From SFHK01 sp964554795 (GTDB taxonomy: Bacteria; Bacillota; Clostridia; Christensenellales; Aristaeellaceae), in the NCBI GenBank assembly GCA_964554795.1, contig CAZKQB010000001.1:134584-198583 (forward strand): a stretch of 64,000 bases of DNA, read 5' to 3'. The stretch's first letter is position 1, and the number at the start of each line of letters is the position of its first letter. The position numbers were made by a program, and so were the translations under genes. Shown piece after piece: positions 1-9,900 of the stretch. The notes below the pieces were generated by a model. The model did no database searches. It was not told the origin of the DNA and saw only the letters and a program-made list of their open reading frames with translations.

Positions 1-956
1 TGTACGCCGACATCTACAACGGCAACCTGATCGCCGAGCACGCGGATACGGCCACTTCCGGCAACCGCATGCCCGTTTCGGTTTCGCACATTTATAATAG
101 CTGCCTTTCGGACGAAAACGCGGCGCACTGCGGCCTTGGCTGGCGGCTGAGCGTGAACCATTCTCTTCGGGAAGAAATGATCGTCGGCAAGAACTTCTAC
201 ATCTGGCAGGACGGCGACGGCACCGAGCACTATTTTGAGAAGACCAGCAAGCAGCCGTACGCCGACAGCGAGGGCATGCAGCTCAAGCTGAAGATAACCG
301 ACGCCGCCGCGACCATCACGGACAAGTCCGACACGGTTATGAGCTTCCCGGTTCCCGCCGCGTCCGCGAGATCGTATCTTTCGACGATCACGGACGTGCA
401 CGGCAACGCCATGACGCTGACGTATGACGAGAACATTCCGGGCAAGGTCAATTCCATTACCGACGGCGTAGGCCGTGCCACCGTTCTCGCGTATAACGCG
501 GACGGCCTGCTGGCCTCCATCACCGCGCCGGGCTGTCCTGTGGTAAGCTACGCCTACGACGGCAGCGCCGAAAACGGCTGGCGGCTGCGCGAGGTTCACT
601 ATGGCGATCTGGAAGCGAACCAGTTCACCGAATACGGCTACGACACGCGCGACGGCGCACCGACCGCGACGCTGACGATGCTTCGCAACTTTGACGGCAG
701 GCAGACGAACGTGGTCTATGATACCAACCTGGACACCGCCGCCATCGGCAGTTACTCCGAGCAGATGCGCCGCGTCATTTCTCTCGAACGGACAAATGGT
801 TCGGCAAAGGGCGCAAAGACTAAGATTACCTACGGCCACATGCACACGACCGTTACCGCCGTAAGTGATTTTGAGAACGAGGTCGGCAAGAGCCTCGTCT
901 ACCATTTCAACAGCGCGGGCAACGTCATCAGTACACATGATGAAATGGCCGAATAG
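1..956 (+). pseudogene. RHS/YD-repeat protein, interior fragment
   Basis: The frame is open from position 3, so the gene begins before the window. The visible part has the features of the N-terminal shell region of RHS-repeat proteins: an IYNGNL..EH entry motif, GLGWRLS, YIWQDGDGTEHYF, and YD-type repeats such as ITDVHGNAMTLTYDE, followed by NADGLLASI and YDTRDG. RHS proteins are large secreted or surface polymorphic-toxin shells. The frame ends abruptly at about residue 318 after VISTHDE, where a normal member would continue for several hundred residues with more YD repeats and the RHS core. The last three codons before the stop appear to belong to the adjoining IS256-like sequence. No core domain or toxin tip is present, so the gene is most likely truncated and non-functional. 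Family call fairly sure; the exact 5' end is unseen. Confidence 0.75.
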
Positions 957-1089
957 GCCCCTGGCATTTCGGCTTGTCCGCCTCCGCTTCAAGCAGATTG
1001 TTCAGCGTTTCTTCCAAGTTTCCGCGTACAAGTTCACGAATTTCCCTCTTGATTCCTTCCTCATTCAGTGTTACAATTTTCTCGGACAT
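928..1089 (-). pseudogene. IS256-family transposase, N-terminal remnant
   Basis: A 53-codon frame starts MSEKIVTLNEEGIKREI and continues with ELVRGNLEETLNNLLEAEAD, closely following the opening of IS256-family (mutator-type) transposases, where a helical N-terminal segment precedes the DNA-binding and DDE domains. The ATG at 1089 has a good ribosome binding site (AAAGGAG, 9-nt spacing). After about residue 42 the similarity ends and the frame runs into RHS-derived sequence and a stop. No catalytic DDE residues remain, so this cannot encode an active enzyme. Confidence 0.7.
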
Positions 1090-1222
1090 TGTCTGCGTCT
1101 CCTTTCGAATATTTGTCTTGCAACTTCATTCTACCAGATGACTCTGACTTTGTCCCTTGTTTTTGGTGGGACGAATGGAAAATTTTTATTCCCTGAATTT
1201 GTGCAACTTATTGTACCTTATC
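940..1222 (-). mobile_element. IS256-family insertion sequence, left-end fragment
   Basis: The minus strand reads inward from a terminal sequence GATAAGGTACAATAAGTTGC (outer end near 1222), which resembles IS256-family terminal inverted repeats. A short leader follows, then a Shine-Dalgarno AAAGGAG and the beginning of a transposase. Only about 280 bp of an expected 1.3-1.4 kb element remain. The inner break, near 940, is fused to the RHS fragment. No partner inverted repeat is visible in the window. The boundaries are approximate because the outer flank cannot be compared with an empty site. Confidence 0.65.
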
Positions 1223-1311
1223 CACGCCGAAGAGTCAGGCTAAAACTACGTGCGGCAGAAAAAAATGAGGGAACAGCTTCGATTCACGATGCCATCCCCA
1301 TCTTATCTAAT

Positions 1312-2463
1312 TCATGGGAGTACATATTCAAAAATTCCGTCGCCGGGATGCAGATCGCTGAACCTCGTAAGCGCAGCCTCAAAGCCATGCATACAGACAA
1401 AATCGCGTACGGCATGCGTACCGGGGTCATCGTTTTCGTAGAAATAGCCCCCGGAGATTGCCTTTGCAAGCTGCACGGGCGGCTTTCCATGCTTTACGCA
1501 CAGCCTCGCCGGGCCGACCAGCCGGTCGAACGCGCTCAGCTTGCGTCTGGAATCTGCGCCGAGACGCTGAAGCTTGTCCTCGATATATGGATTCTCAAGC
1601 AGGGCAAGGATCGTCTGCCGCCATTCGGTCATCTCCTCCTCTGAAAAGCCAATCTCCTGGCACAGGCCGAATGAGGATTCCTCCAGCGCACCAATCAAAA
1701 TGGGACGAAGTACTTCGTTGGTGGCCGCCTCCCACGACGTTTTCAGCCCCATCGGAAGACCAAGATAGCTGATCAGTGCATGCGCCATATTGAGCGTGTA
1801 CAGCTTGCGTATTTCCTCGCGGGCAACGTCCTCCGTAAGACGCAGCCAGGGAAGGCAGGGTGCATCACCCTTCAAACGGCTTCGGTCGATGGCCTGCTCC
1901 GGGTAGCCATTGTTAAACAGCGCAAGCGAATCCTCCTGCCGCAGCCATTCGGGCGCGACAGGAGAGATGCACATGGCGAAAATGCCAGTCACGCCCACGT
2001 GCGCCGTGAACCATGCGTATTCCGCATCCGTGAAGCGTTCGCGCATCAGCGATGAAAAGCACTCGTCCGGGTGCGGCATGTTCACATTCATCATCACGTC
2101 CATTGCTCTGTTTGGGCAGACGTTCATTCGGTGCCGGAAAAGCGGAAGCAGCATATTCGCAACCTCCGGCAGCTTCGGTTCGTGCACGGCAATATCGAGC
2201 AAGAGCTGGTCTTCTTCAAACAGCGTACTCAGCGCGTTTGTGTCTTCCGTATGCATGGCGCGAAAGCCGTTTTCGACGATTCGCCGAGAAAGTCCCTCGC
2301 GCGTTGCATGAACAATGGTGTACCGGCCGCGTGCGTTTAGTTGCTCTACCAACATTCGGTCAAGGTCGACAAATACGGTGTGAAATGCCGGGGTATCGAA
2401 AAGATCGGCCACGAAACCGCGGCCGATTCGTCCTGCGCCCCACACAATCAGTGTGCGCTTCAT
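1312..2463 (-). CDS. mannitol dehydrogenase family oxidoreductase (MtlD-like)
   Basis: This 383-residue protein is an NAD(P)-dependent polyol or polyol-phosphate dehydrogenase of the long-chain mannitol dehydrogenase family. An N-terminal Rossmann dinucleotide motif WGAGRIGRGF lies at residues 8-17, and the family active-site pattern K-x4-N-x2-H is present as K220, N225 and H228 (KLYTLNMAH). The length matches mannitol-1-phosphate 5-dehydrogenase (about 380). It starts 3 bp after the stop of the upstream ABC exporter subunit, with its ribosome binding site GGAGG inside that gene's last codons, so it is the third gene of that operon. No PTS or other sugar-alcohol transport gene is nearby, so the true substrate (mannitol-1-phosphate, tagaturonate, fructuronate or another) is not settled. 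Confidence 0.8.
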   Translation of the reverse strand: MKRTLIVWGAGRIGRGFVADLFDTPAFHTVFVDLDRMLVEQLNARGRYTIVHATREGLSRRIVENGFRAMHTEDTNALSTLFEEDQLLLDIAVHEPKLPEVANMLLPLFRHRMNVCPNRAMDVMMNVNMPHPDECFSSLMRERFTDAEYAWFTAHVGVTGIFAMCISPVAPEWLRQEDSLALFNNGYPEQAIDRSRLKGDAPCLPWLRLTEDVAREEIRKLYTLNMAHALISYLGLPMGLKTSWEAATNEVLRPILIGALEESSFGLCQEIGFSEEEMTEWRQTILALLENPYIEDKLQRLGADSRRKLSAFDRLVGPARLCVKHGKPPVQLAKAISGGYFYENDDPGTHAVRDFVCMHGFEAALTRFSDLHPGDGIFEYVLP

Positions 2464-2466
2464 AGC

Positions 2467-4260
2467 TTAAACATCCTCCAGCAGGAAGCGATACTGTGCA
2501 TCGCAGAGCGCGCGATAGTGGCCGCCCTCCTTCTTGATTAGCTCGTCATGCGTGCCGCGCTCGGCAATGTGTCCATCCTGTACGACCATGATACAGTCTG
2601 CATTGCGGATGGTGGAAAGCCTGTGCGCGATGACGAAGGAAGTGCGCCCCTTTAAAAGCTCGTCCAGCGCCTTCTGAATCAGAATTTCGGTGTGCGTATC
2701 GATGGAGGAAGTTGCTTCATCGAGAATCAGAATCTTCGGGTCATTGAGCAGCGCGCGCGCGAAGGAGATCAGCTGCTTTTGTCCAACAGACAGGCTGCTG
2801 CCTCGCTCGTTGACCTCAGTCATGTAGCCCTTTTCCATCTGCATGATGAAATCATGCGCATAAACCGTTTTGGCAGCCTGAATGACTTCCTCATCCGTAG
2901 CATCCAGCTTTCCGTAGCGGATGTTGTCCATGATGGTACCGGAGAAGATGAAGCTGTCCTGCATCATGACGCTCATCTGCTCGCGCAGCGTACGCAGTTT
3001 CACGTCGCGCACGTCATGACCGTCTAGGCGAACTGCACCGCCGGTTACATCGTAGAATCGGCTGATTAGGTTGACAACCGTACTCTTGCCTGCGCCGGTA
3101 GGGCCGACAAGGGCGATCGTTTGTCCGGGCTGAACGGTGAAGGATACGTCCTTCAAAACGGTTTTTTCGCCGTCATAGGAAAAAGTCACATGATCGAAAT
3201 CCACGCGCCCGGTAATCGGCGGCAGATCAACCGCGTCCGGCTTATCCTGAATGTCGGACGGCGTATCCATGATTTCGAAAATGCGCTCCATCGATGCCAT
3301 AGCAGAAAGCACGCTGTTATAGAAGTTCGAAAGCGTGTTGAGCGGCTCCCAGAAGCGACCCAGATACCACGTAATCAGCAGAAGATTGGAAAGAGGGAGC
3401 TTCGCGGCGCTCTTCATCATGCGAATGCCTACGTTGTACACCAGCACGGTGCCGATCGTACCCGTAAGATCCAGCGCCGGCCAGAAGGCGTTGTTTACTT
3501 CAATGGCCTTCATCCAAGTGCTACGAATATCGTTGTTCACGTTTTCGAAGGTTTCCAGATTCTCGTCCTCGCGTACAAAGGCTTCCGTAACGCGCATGCC
3601 GGAAAGAGATTCATGTAGATATCCGTTCATGCTTGAGGTTTTCAAACGTACACGCTGCCAGCGCTTGCGCATGACGCGCTTCAGGCGAAATAGAATCAGC
3701 ATCAGAAGCGGCATGATACACATACTGACCAACGTCAGCTGCCAGTTGACCGCCAGCATGATGATCAAAAGGATGACCAGCGTAAGGCAATCCACAAGCA
3801 CGTTTACGATACCGTTGGTGAACAGGTCGTTGAGCGAGTTCACGTCGTTGATTACGCGCACCAGAATCTTACCGGCTGAGTGGGTGTCGAAGAAGGAGAA
3901 CGACAGCCCCTGAATGTGGTTGAACAGATCCTCGCGCAGAGTCGCCAATGCCTTGCGTCCGGCGGTATCCATCAGCCGCACGCGATAGCGCACGCAAATA
4001 GCGCCAATCAGCGCGGCGACGATCATACCGACCAGATATACGTAAATCAGATCCTTGGCCTGATTCTCCAGTGCATCCACCGCATTGCTAAGCAGGAAGG
4101 TGGATGCGAGCGAGCAGAGGGAAGAGAGAATCATCAGAACGAGCGCCAGCGCAACATTTTTCCGGTACGGCTTCATATAGCTCAGAAGGCGCAGAAACTG
4201 TCCTTTATTAAACGGTCTTTCCAGCACTTCGTCGTCAATCTGTCTGAGCATTCTTGCCAT
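2467..4260 (-). CDS. ABC exporter, fused permease/ATPase, canonical-site subunit
   Basis: This 597-residue half-transporter has an N-terminal six-helix ABC exporter membrane domain (about 25-320) and a C-terminal nucleotide-binding domain. The ATPase domain has Walker A GPTGAGKST near residue 387, a Walker B ending LILDEATSSID with the catalytic glutamate, an H-loop in VIAHRLS, and an altered signature LSVGQ in place of LSGGQ near residue 488. With its neighbour it forms a heterodimeric exporter of the BmrCD/TM287-288 type, which moves drugs, peptides or lipids out of the cell. Its ATG follows the partner's stop codon by one base, implying translational coupling. The altered signature pairs with the partner's altered Walker B to build one degenerate ATP site. 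The substrate is unknown. Confidence 0.9.
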   Translation of the reverse strand: MARMLRQIDDEVLERPFNKGQFLRLLSYMKPYRKNVALALVLMILSSLCSLASTFLLSNAVDALENQAKDLIYVYLVGMIVAALIGAICVRYRVRLMDTAGRKALATLREDLFNHIQGLSFSFFDTHSAGKILVRVINDVNSLNDLFTNGIVNVLVDCLTLVILLIIMLAVNWQLTLVSMCIMPLLMLILFRLKRVMRKRWQRVRLKTSSMNGYLHESLSGMRVTEAFVREDENLETFENVNNDIRSTWMKAIEVNNAFWPALDLTGTIGTVLVYNVGIRMMKSAAKLPLSNLLLITWYLGRFWEPLNTLSNFYNSVLSAMASMERIFEIMDTPSDIQDKPDAVDLPPITGRVDFDHVTFSYDGEKTVLKDVSFTVQPGQTIALVGPTGAGKSTVVNLISRFYDVTGGAVRLDGHDVRDVKLRTLREQMSVMMQDSFIFSGTIMDNIRYGKLDATDEEVIQAAKTVYAHDFIMQMEKGYMTEVNERGSSLSVGQKQLISFARALLNDPKILILDEATSSIDTHTEILIQKALDELLKGRTSFVIAHRLSTIRNADCIMVVQDGHIAERGTHDELIKKEGGHYRALCDAQYRFLLEDV

Positions 4261-4261
4261 G

Positions 4262-6013
4262 TTAGAACGCGCCTCCCTTCGCCATTACGCTTTTGAGATC
4301 GCGGTACTGATCCTGCACCATTCTGTAATAGACGCCCTCCTGCTTGAGCAACTCCTTGTGCGTGCCACGTTCGACGATTTGGCCATCCTTTAGGACAAGA
4401 ATCAGATCGGCGTTCTTTACAGAGGAAATGCGGTGGGCAATAATAAAGGTGGTGCGGTTCTTCAGCACTTCCTTCAGCTGCCTCTGAATTTCATATTCGG
4501 TTTCCATGTCCACGGCTGAGGTGGAGTCATCCATCACCAGAATGGACGGATTGATCAACACGGCGCGGGCAATGGCCACGCGCTGCTTCTGACCGCCGGA
4601 AAGACCGATGCCCCGCTCGCCCACGATAGTTTCGTAGCCCTGCGGCATATGATCGATAAACTCCGTGGCCTGCGCTACGTTGGCGGAGCGAGCCACCTTG
4701 TCGTGCGTTTCATCCGGGCGGCCAAAGCGAATGTTGTCCTCCAGCGAATCAGAAAAGAGGAAGGTCTCCTGCGGCACGTACCCGATGCTGCGGCGCAGAG
4801 ACCTAAGCTGCTGGTCGCGCACATCGATTCCGTCCACCTTCACACTGCCGTTGTGCACGTCGTAAAAGCGGCCGAGCAGCAAAATTAGTGAACTCTTTCC
4901 TGCGCCGGTCGCACCCATGACGGCAACGGTCTGGCCGGGCTCGACGGAGAAGGTAATGTCCTTCAGAACGTCCTCGCCGCCGTAGGAAAAGTCCACGTGA
5001 TCGAACTCCACACGACCCTCGCGCTTCGCAGGCTCCATTGCGTCGTCCTTTTCGCGAATGGAGGAGCCAAAGTCGATATAGTAGAACAGCTTCTCGGCGC
5101 TGGTGACAGCCTGCGTCAGCATGTTTACGATGTTTGACAGATTACGCATCGGGTTCACGATCAGCCATACATAGCCGTTGATGGCGATCAGCGTGCCTAG
5201 ATCCATATCACCGGAGAATACCAACGCCGCGCCGACCATCAGCATAACCGGCGTGCACAGGGAAGATAGAAGCTCCATGACCGGAACAAAATCCGACCAG
5301 ATCCACGTGGCGTTCAGGTGGCAGGACAGAAGCTTGCGGTTGTCCTTTTCAAATCGCTCGGATTCATACGGCTCGCGCGCAAAGGCCTTCACCACGCGCA
5401 TACCTGCGAGATTTTCTTGTGTGCGCGTGTTCAGAACTGCGTTCTGCTCGCGCGTCGCCACGAAGGCCGGGCGAATGCGCTTTCTGAACTGCCAGGCAAC
5501 GATTGCGATGATCGGCGCGAAAACGAGCAGCGAAAGCATCAGCTTCCAGCTCATGAACGATAGGAAGAACAGCGCGCCAATGAAGTTCAGCGCGTTGTCG
5601 TACACCGTAACAAGACCACCGGCAATCAAATTTCGAATGCCTTCGATGTCGCTGGTCATACGGCTCATGATCTCGCCGATACGGTTGTGGTCGTAGAAGG
5701 AATAGGGGAGCTCTTCCATGTGCGCGTACAGCCCCGTGCGCAGATCGTATACCACGTTCTGAGACACGCGCTCCAGCGTTAAGCTGCGCACATACGTGGA
5801 AAGACCGCGTATGAGCACAAGAGCAAGCAAACCAGCACTCACATAGAAAAGCAGGTTGAGATCCGTGTTGGGAATAACGTCGTTGATGATGGCCTTGGTA
5901 AGGAAGGGGGCTACGAGACGGGTCAGGATTACACATGTCTGAAGCAGGGCGCAAAGAACGAGCTTCTTTCGGTAGGGTGCCATCAGGCCGCATAGTCGCT
6001 TGATGATGTCCAT
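4262..6013 (-). CDS. ABC exporter, fused permease/ATPase, degenerate-site subunit
   Basis: This 583-residue half-transporter is the first gene of a three-gene operon. The N-terminal membrane domain has six predicted helices (about 18-310). The ATPase domain carries Walker A GATGAGKSS near residue 363, a canonical signature LSGGQKQR near 467, and a Walker B reading LVMDDSTSAVD, where the catalytic glutamate is replaced by aspartate. This is the known hallmark of the non-hydrolysing subunit in heterodimeric exporters such as BmrC or TM287. The start at 6013 has GAGGTG with 7-nt spacing. The next gene encodes the complementary half. The degenerate residues are a family feature and not decay. Confidence 0.9.
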   Translation of the reverse strand: MDIIKRLCGLMAPYRKKLVLCALLQTCVILTRLVAPFLTKAIINDVIPNTDLNLLFYVSAGLLALVLIRGLSTYVRSLTLERVSQNVVYDLRTGLYAHMEELPYSFYDHNRIGEIMSRMTSDIEGIRNLIAGGLVTVYDNALNFIGALFFLSFMSWKLMLSLLVFAPIIAIVAWQFRKRIRPAFVATREQNAVLNTRTQENLAGMRVVKAFAREPYESERFEKDNRKLLSCHLNATWIWSDFVPVMELLSSLCTPVMLMVGAALVFSGDMDLGTLIAINGYVWLIVNPMRNLSNIVNMLTQAVTSAEKLFYYIDFGSSIREKDDAMEPAKREGRVEFDHVDFSYGGEDVLKDITFSVEPGQTVAVMGATGAGKSSLILLLGRFYDVHNGSVKVDGIDVRDQQLRSLRRSIGYVPQETFLFSDSLEDNIRFGRPDETHDKVARSANVAQATEFIDHMPQGYETIVGERGIGLSGGQKQRVAIARAVLINPSILVMDDSTSAVDMETEYEIQRQLKEVLKNRTTFIIAHRISSVKNADLILVLKDGQIVERGTHKELLKQEGVYYRMVQDQYRDLKSVMAKGGAF

Positions 6014-6138
6014 GATCGTTCACCTCATTTGCAAGCGTTATTCGGTACACGATGAGTCTATACATTATGCCACGGAAAAAGGTCATGTGTGCGTATATTG
6101 TGTTTTGTTTGTTTAAATTACGGAAGAAAACGAAAGAA

Positions 6139-6186
6139 GAATTTCCAGCCGCGCTTTCATGGTAGAAAAAGTGCGGCTGGAAATTC
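6139..6186 (-). terminator. intrinsic terminator after the CYTH gene
   Basis: A perfect 14-bp stem (GAATTTCCAGCCGC with its complement, 20-nt loop) overlaps the CYTH stop codon. On the minus strand it is followed by a T-rich stretch (TTCTTTCGTTTTC), fitting Rho-independent termination of the zinc-ribbon/CYTH transcript before the exporter operon. Confidence 0.75.
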
Positions 6187-6685
6187 AATCGTCCTCGCGG
6201 GGAACAGACAGTGCCAGCGCCGCGTTGCTGTATACGCGGTCGCCGGTCAGCTCTCGCAGCACGATCACGCTCGGCGGAAGCGGTGCGGCCTCGTTCTCGT
6301 CCTTCAGCTCTACCTCCATAATTGCCTGTTGCTTCCAGAAGGAGTATAGATCGATTTCGAACACATGCCCTTCCCACGGAAGCGTATAGCGGCGCTTCTC
6401 AATCGTGCGGCGCGCCGGGTCGGCACGCGTAAGAAGCTGAGCGTATTCCTCCGGCGAAATCGCGCGTTCGTCCTCGATGTTGGACATAAGGGAGATGCGG
6501 CGCTTGATCGTATGCGAATACTGCCATTGGCCATCCAGTCCACGCTTTCGAACGCGCTCCGTCGTACCTGCGGCGGCACGCAGGTAGGTTTGCGAAATAT
6601 CCGTATATGCGCAGTCAGGCAGCGCGGAGAGCGCTCTCTCATCGGGCCTTCGGATCAAATAACGCCGCTCGATTTCCGTGCTCAT
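6185..6685 (-). CDS. CYTH domain protein
   Basis: This 166-residue protein has the CYTH (CyaB/thiamine triphosphatase) fold signature: an N-terminal EIERRYLI motif (E4, E6; the ExExK motif with Arg in the lysine position), then alternating charged strands such as TERVRKR, HTIKRR, RRTIEKRRYTL, FEIDLY and IMEVELK. CYTH proteins bind triphosphate-containing substrates in an acidic/basic tunnel with divalent metal; bacterial members often act on inorganic tripolyphosphate. The start codon overlaps the stop of the preceding zinc-ribbon gene by 4 bp (ATGA), so the two are probably translationally coupled. Substrate not determinable from sequence. Confidence 0.85.
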   Translation of the reverse strand: MSTEIERRYLIRRPDERALSALPDCAYTDISQTYLRAAAGTTERVRKRGLDGQWQYSHTIKRRISLMSNIEDERAISPEEYAQLLTRADPARRTIEKRRYTLPWEGHVFEIDLYSFWKQQAIMEVELKDENEAAPLPPSVIVLRELTGDRVYSNAALALSVPREDD

Positions 6686-6906
6686 AGCGTATCGTCCTCC
6701 CAGTCGTTGTAGTCAGGGTCAGATTCTGCGTTCTTCATGTATTCCGCAGCGCGGGCGCGAAGGGCGTCGCGGTCAATCACTGTGTTTGTGCCTAAACAAA
6801 GCTTGCAGCGATAGCCGCATTCGGGACACACGCAACCAAGCTCCAGCCCCTCGGACTGCGCCATATACGCTCCACAGCGTTGACATCCGCAGCGCATGAG
6901 TGTCAT
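6682..6906 (-). CDS. small zinc-ribbon protein
   Basis: This 74-residue protein has a set of cysteine pairs (CGCQRCG, then CVCPECGYRCKLC) that would hold one or two zinc ions, followed by an acidic C-terminal tail ending DYNDWEDDTL. No named family is recognised. It overlaps the CYTH gene by 4 bp and is the first gene of a two-gene operon. The Cys spacing suggests a structural zinc ribbon for protein or nucleic-acid contact, but the function is unknown. Codon use and ribosome binding context look normal for the neighbourhood. Confidence 0.7.
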   Translation of the reverse strand: MTLMRCGCQRCGAYMAQSEGLELGCVCPECGYRCKLCLGTNTVIDRDALRARAAEYMKNAESDPDYNDWEDDTL

Positions 6907-6940
6907 CCTTCTTTCATTCTATACATGGACGTCTACCGTT

Positions 6941-9900
6941 TCAGCGGCGGCCAAAAATCACCAGATTACCCTCTCCGGAGGCAAAGCGCCACGTTGGGAA
7001 CTGCGCCTGATCGCCGTTGAAGTTTGCCGTGCCGTTTCGCTGAATGAACGCGGCAATGTCGCGCTGCGTAGCTGTGCGGCAATACGATGCAAGCTCGTTC
7101 AGTGTAACAAGGCCGTCGCCGTTCGCATCCGCAGGGAGTGTTCCGGCCGTGCCTAGACCCAGCCCTCGAACCAGCGCATGGGTAAAGAAATCGTAGGCCA
7201 GCGTCGGGTCGGGCGTATCGTAGTAGCTGCTCTTCGTTTCGCCCACAGTGGAGCAGAGGACGGAAACCTTACCTACACCGCTATTGCTGTAGGCGCGTAA
7301 AATGCCGCCGCTGTGGCATGAGCAGACGATCAGAACCACGTGTCCGGGAATCCTTTGTATGACTGGCATCAGGTCGCTGCCGTAAATCCGCGCTTCGCCG
7401 CCTGCGCCATGCAGATAATAGCCCTTGGACGAGTCAATGCTGCCGTGGGAGAGCAGGAAAATTACGGTCACGTCGTCGGCATCCGTCTGCGCGGCTAGCT
7501 GTGTCAGCGCAGTCTTCCACGCGCTGTTGCTGGCATTATTGGGCAACATTTGAATCGATTCGTAGGTTTCTCCCTCGATTATCGACCGACTGAGCGCGCT
7601 GCGCATGTCCTGCGTACCGCGCACGGAGAACGGCAGGTATTTTTCGCCGTCCGTTTCGGCATTTCCGAACCGGCCTGCAATCAGCGCTCGGTAGGTTGTG
7701 GCGCCGTCGTTGAAGACGGTTACCCGTACCGTCTTCGTGAGCTGATATGCTCCGTTTCCAACGGTGGCAGTGATCTCCGTTTCGCCCTTCGATACAGCAG
7801 TGATCATACCTTGCTCGTCTACCTTCGCGATGCCTTCATCCGCGGAAGCAAACACAGGTACCCCGAAGGAGGCGTTTGCCGGGAACACGGCCCAGCTGAG
7901 CGCGTGGGTCTCGTTCCATTTGAGCTCCAGAGCGTCTACATCCAGCACAAACGCGCGCACGGGAAGTTCAGAAACCGTGATTTCGCATGCAAGCGTCAAG
8001 CTACTTTCATCGGCGGCGATGCCGCGCACAGTGGTCGTGCCCTCGGAAATCAGCGTCACAAGCCCTGTGTTCGCATCGACTGAAGCAATCTCCGGCTGGT
8101 CGCTCGACCATCGGAAGGCCGCGGGCGTGGCGGATTCGGGTTCAAAGGTATATTCGATCTGGTAGGTTTCACCCGCAATTCCGGCGTACATCTCGGCCTT
8201 GAGCGCTGCTTCGGTCATTTGAACCGATGCAACCGTCACGTGGCAGCGATTTGAGGCTACGCCATCCTCCGTGTATGCGGTAATCGTTGCCGCGCCCGCG
8301 GATACGGCGGTTACAATGCCATCCTCGCTCACGGCCGCAACCGCCGGATTGGAGGAGATGAACTGGAAGGAACGCTCTGTCGCATTCGTGGGCGTATAGG
8401 AAACGCTGAGTGTTGACGTTTCACCCCGGTTCAGCGAAAGCAAATCCGGCGCAAGAGAAAGAGTCTGAATAAAGCGCGGCTTTACCAGCACCTCGCACAC
8501 GGCTACGCGTCCGCTTGAGGAAATGGCATATACATTTGCCTCTCCGGGCTCCAACGCAGTAACCGTGCACCTGTTTCCGCTGATTGAGAGCGAAAGCACA
8601 GAGGGATTATCACAGTAGAATGTTCCGGTTTTATACGCGCCGGATCCACCGGTTTGGCTTGCCGTCAGAGTGGTCTGGCTGCCTACAGCGAGCGCGGCAA
8701 AGGTGGGGGAGAGCATCTGATCGACGATTACGGTTCCGTCTGTTACGGCATGCACAGTGAAGATCGCTGAAATACCGTTATGTGCCGTAGCAGTGATGAC
8801 GGCCGTACCCTTTTTGAGCACGGTAATCAAGCCCTCAGCGCTGACCTTCGCGATCGTCGTGTCCGAGCTTTTCCATGTAAGAGCAGAATCCGTTGCATTT
8901 TTCGGATATACGAACACGAATCGAGTCGCGTCTACCGTGCGTGTCGTCTGATCGAGATACACGTCGTTCAGCGCACTCTTTACCGCTTCTACCGGTGTGG
9001 CGACGACAAACGAGGCGCTTGCAGATGCGTTTCCGCATATCGCTGTCACGGTGCATTCGCCAGACGACAGTGCGCGCAGCGTGCCGCTCTGATCCACAAA
9101 GGCTGCGGACGGACGGCTGACTGACCAGGTGATCGTCTGTTCGGTAATGCCCTCGGGCACCACGGATGCAGTAATCGTCGCAGTGTCGCCGATATTCATC
9201 CGCACGGGAACGCCGGACAACGACAGCGCAGTTGCTCCGGGGCGAACATGGATTTCGTAGGAAGCTGTAACGCCGCTGCCGTCGTTGGCTGCAGCCGTAA
9301 GAATTGCGTCGCCCGCCTGAAGCAGGCTAACCTTGCCGGTTCGCGCATCGACGCTGGCAACGTCCTCGTTGCTCGAAGACCACGTGACGGTAGGATCGTC
9401 GGCCTCAGAGGGCGTGGCGTCCGCTGTCAGAAAGATGGTGTCGCCGGGGTACAGGCTCTGAATATCTGTCAGCGGGCGTATGGTCAGCGCTTGAACAGGC
9501 TTTGTCACGGAAAGCGGAAGCTCGCAAATCGCATCATAGCACGATGCGGTAATCACGCACGTTCCCTGAGAAATGGCCGTTACAAGCCCAGTTTCATCGA
9601 CCGAAGCTACTTCGGCATTGCTTGACGTCCAGGTAACTTCCGGGTGGGTCACGTCGTCTGGCGAAAGCGTGACGGTAAGCTCTGCCGTACTGCCTTCAAA
9701 CAGTCGCTCCGGGAGTCCTTCGACCATGAGACTGTCGGCGGCAATGACGACCTCGACGGTTGTATCGGTGTACACCGTGCCCTCCGGCGTTTCAGCCATG
9801 GCCGTCAACGTATATGTGCCCGGCAATGCGCCGATAACGGTATTCCCGCTCGCGCCCAAGCCGACAGAATCGACCACAAGCGCAACTTCCCGCAGTTCTT

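Noticed and set aside
4523..4545. loss of the catalytic Glu in the exporter Walker B as a sign of decay
   Set aside because: Asp at this place, matched by the altered signature in the partner, is the normal state of heterodimeric exporters.
5364..6377. 337-codon minus-strand frame overlapping the exporter and its upstream region
   Set aside because: It is out of frame with the clear ABC gene, has Arg/Ala-rich composition typical of a shadow frame, and would run across a terminator.
8835..9124. several short frames inside the Ig-repeat gene
   Set aside because: All are shadows of the long minus-strand frame and lack start signals.
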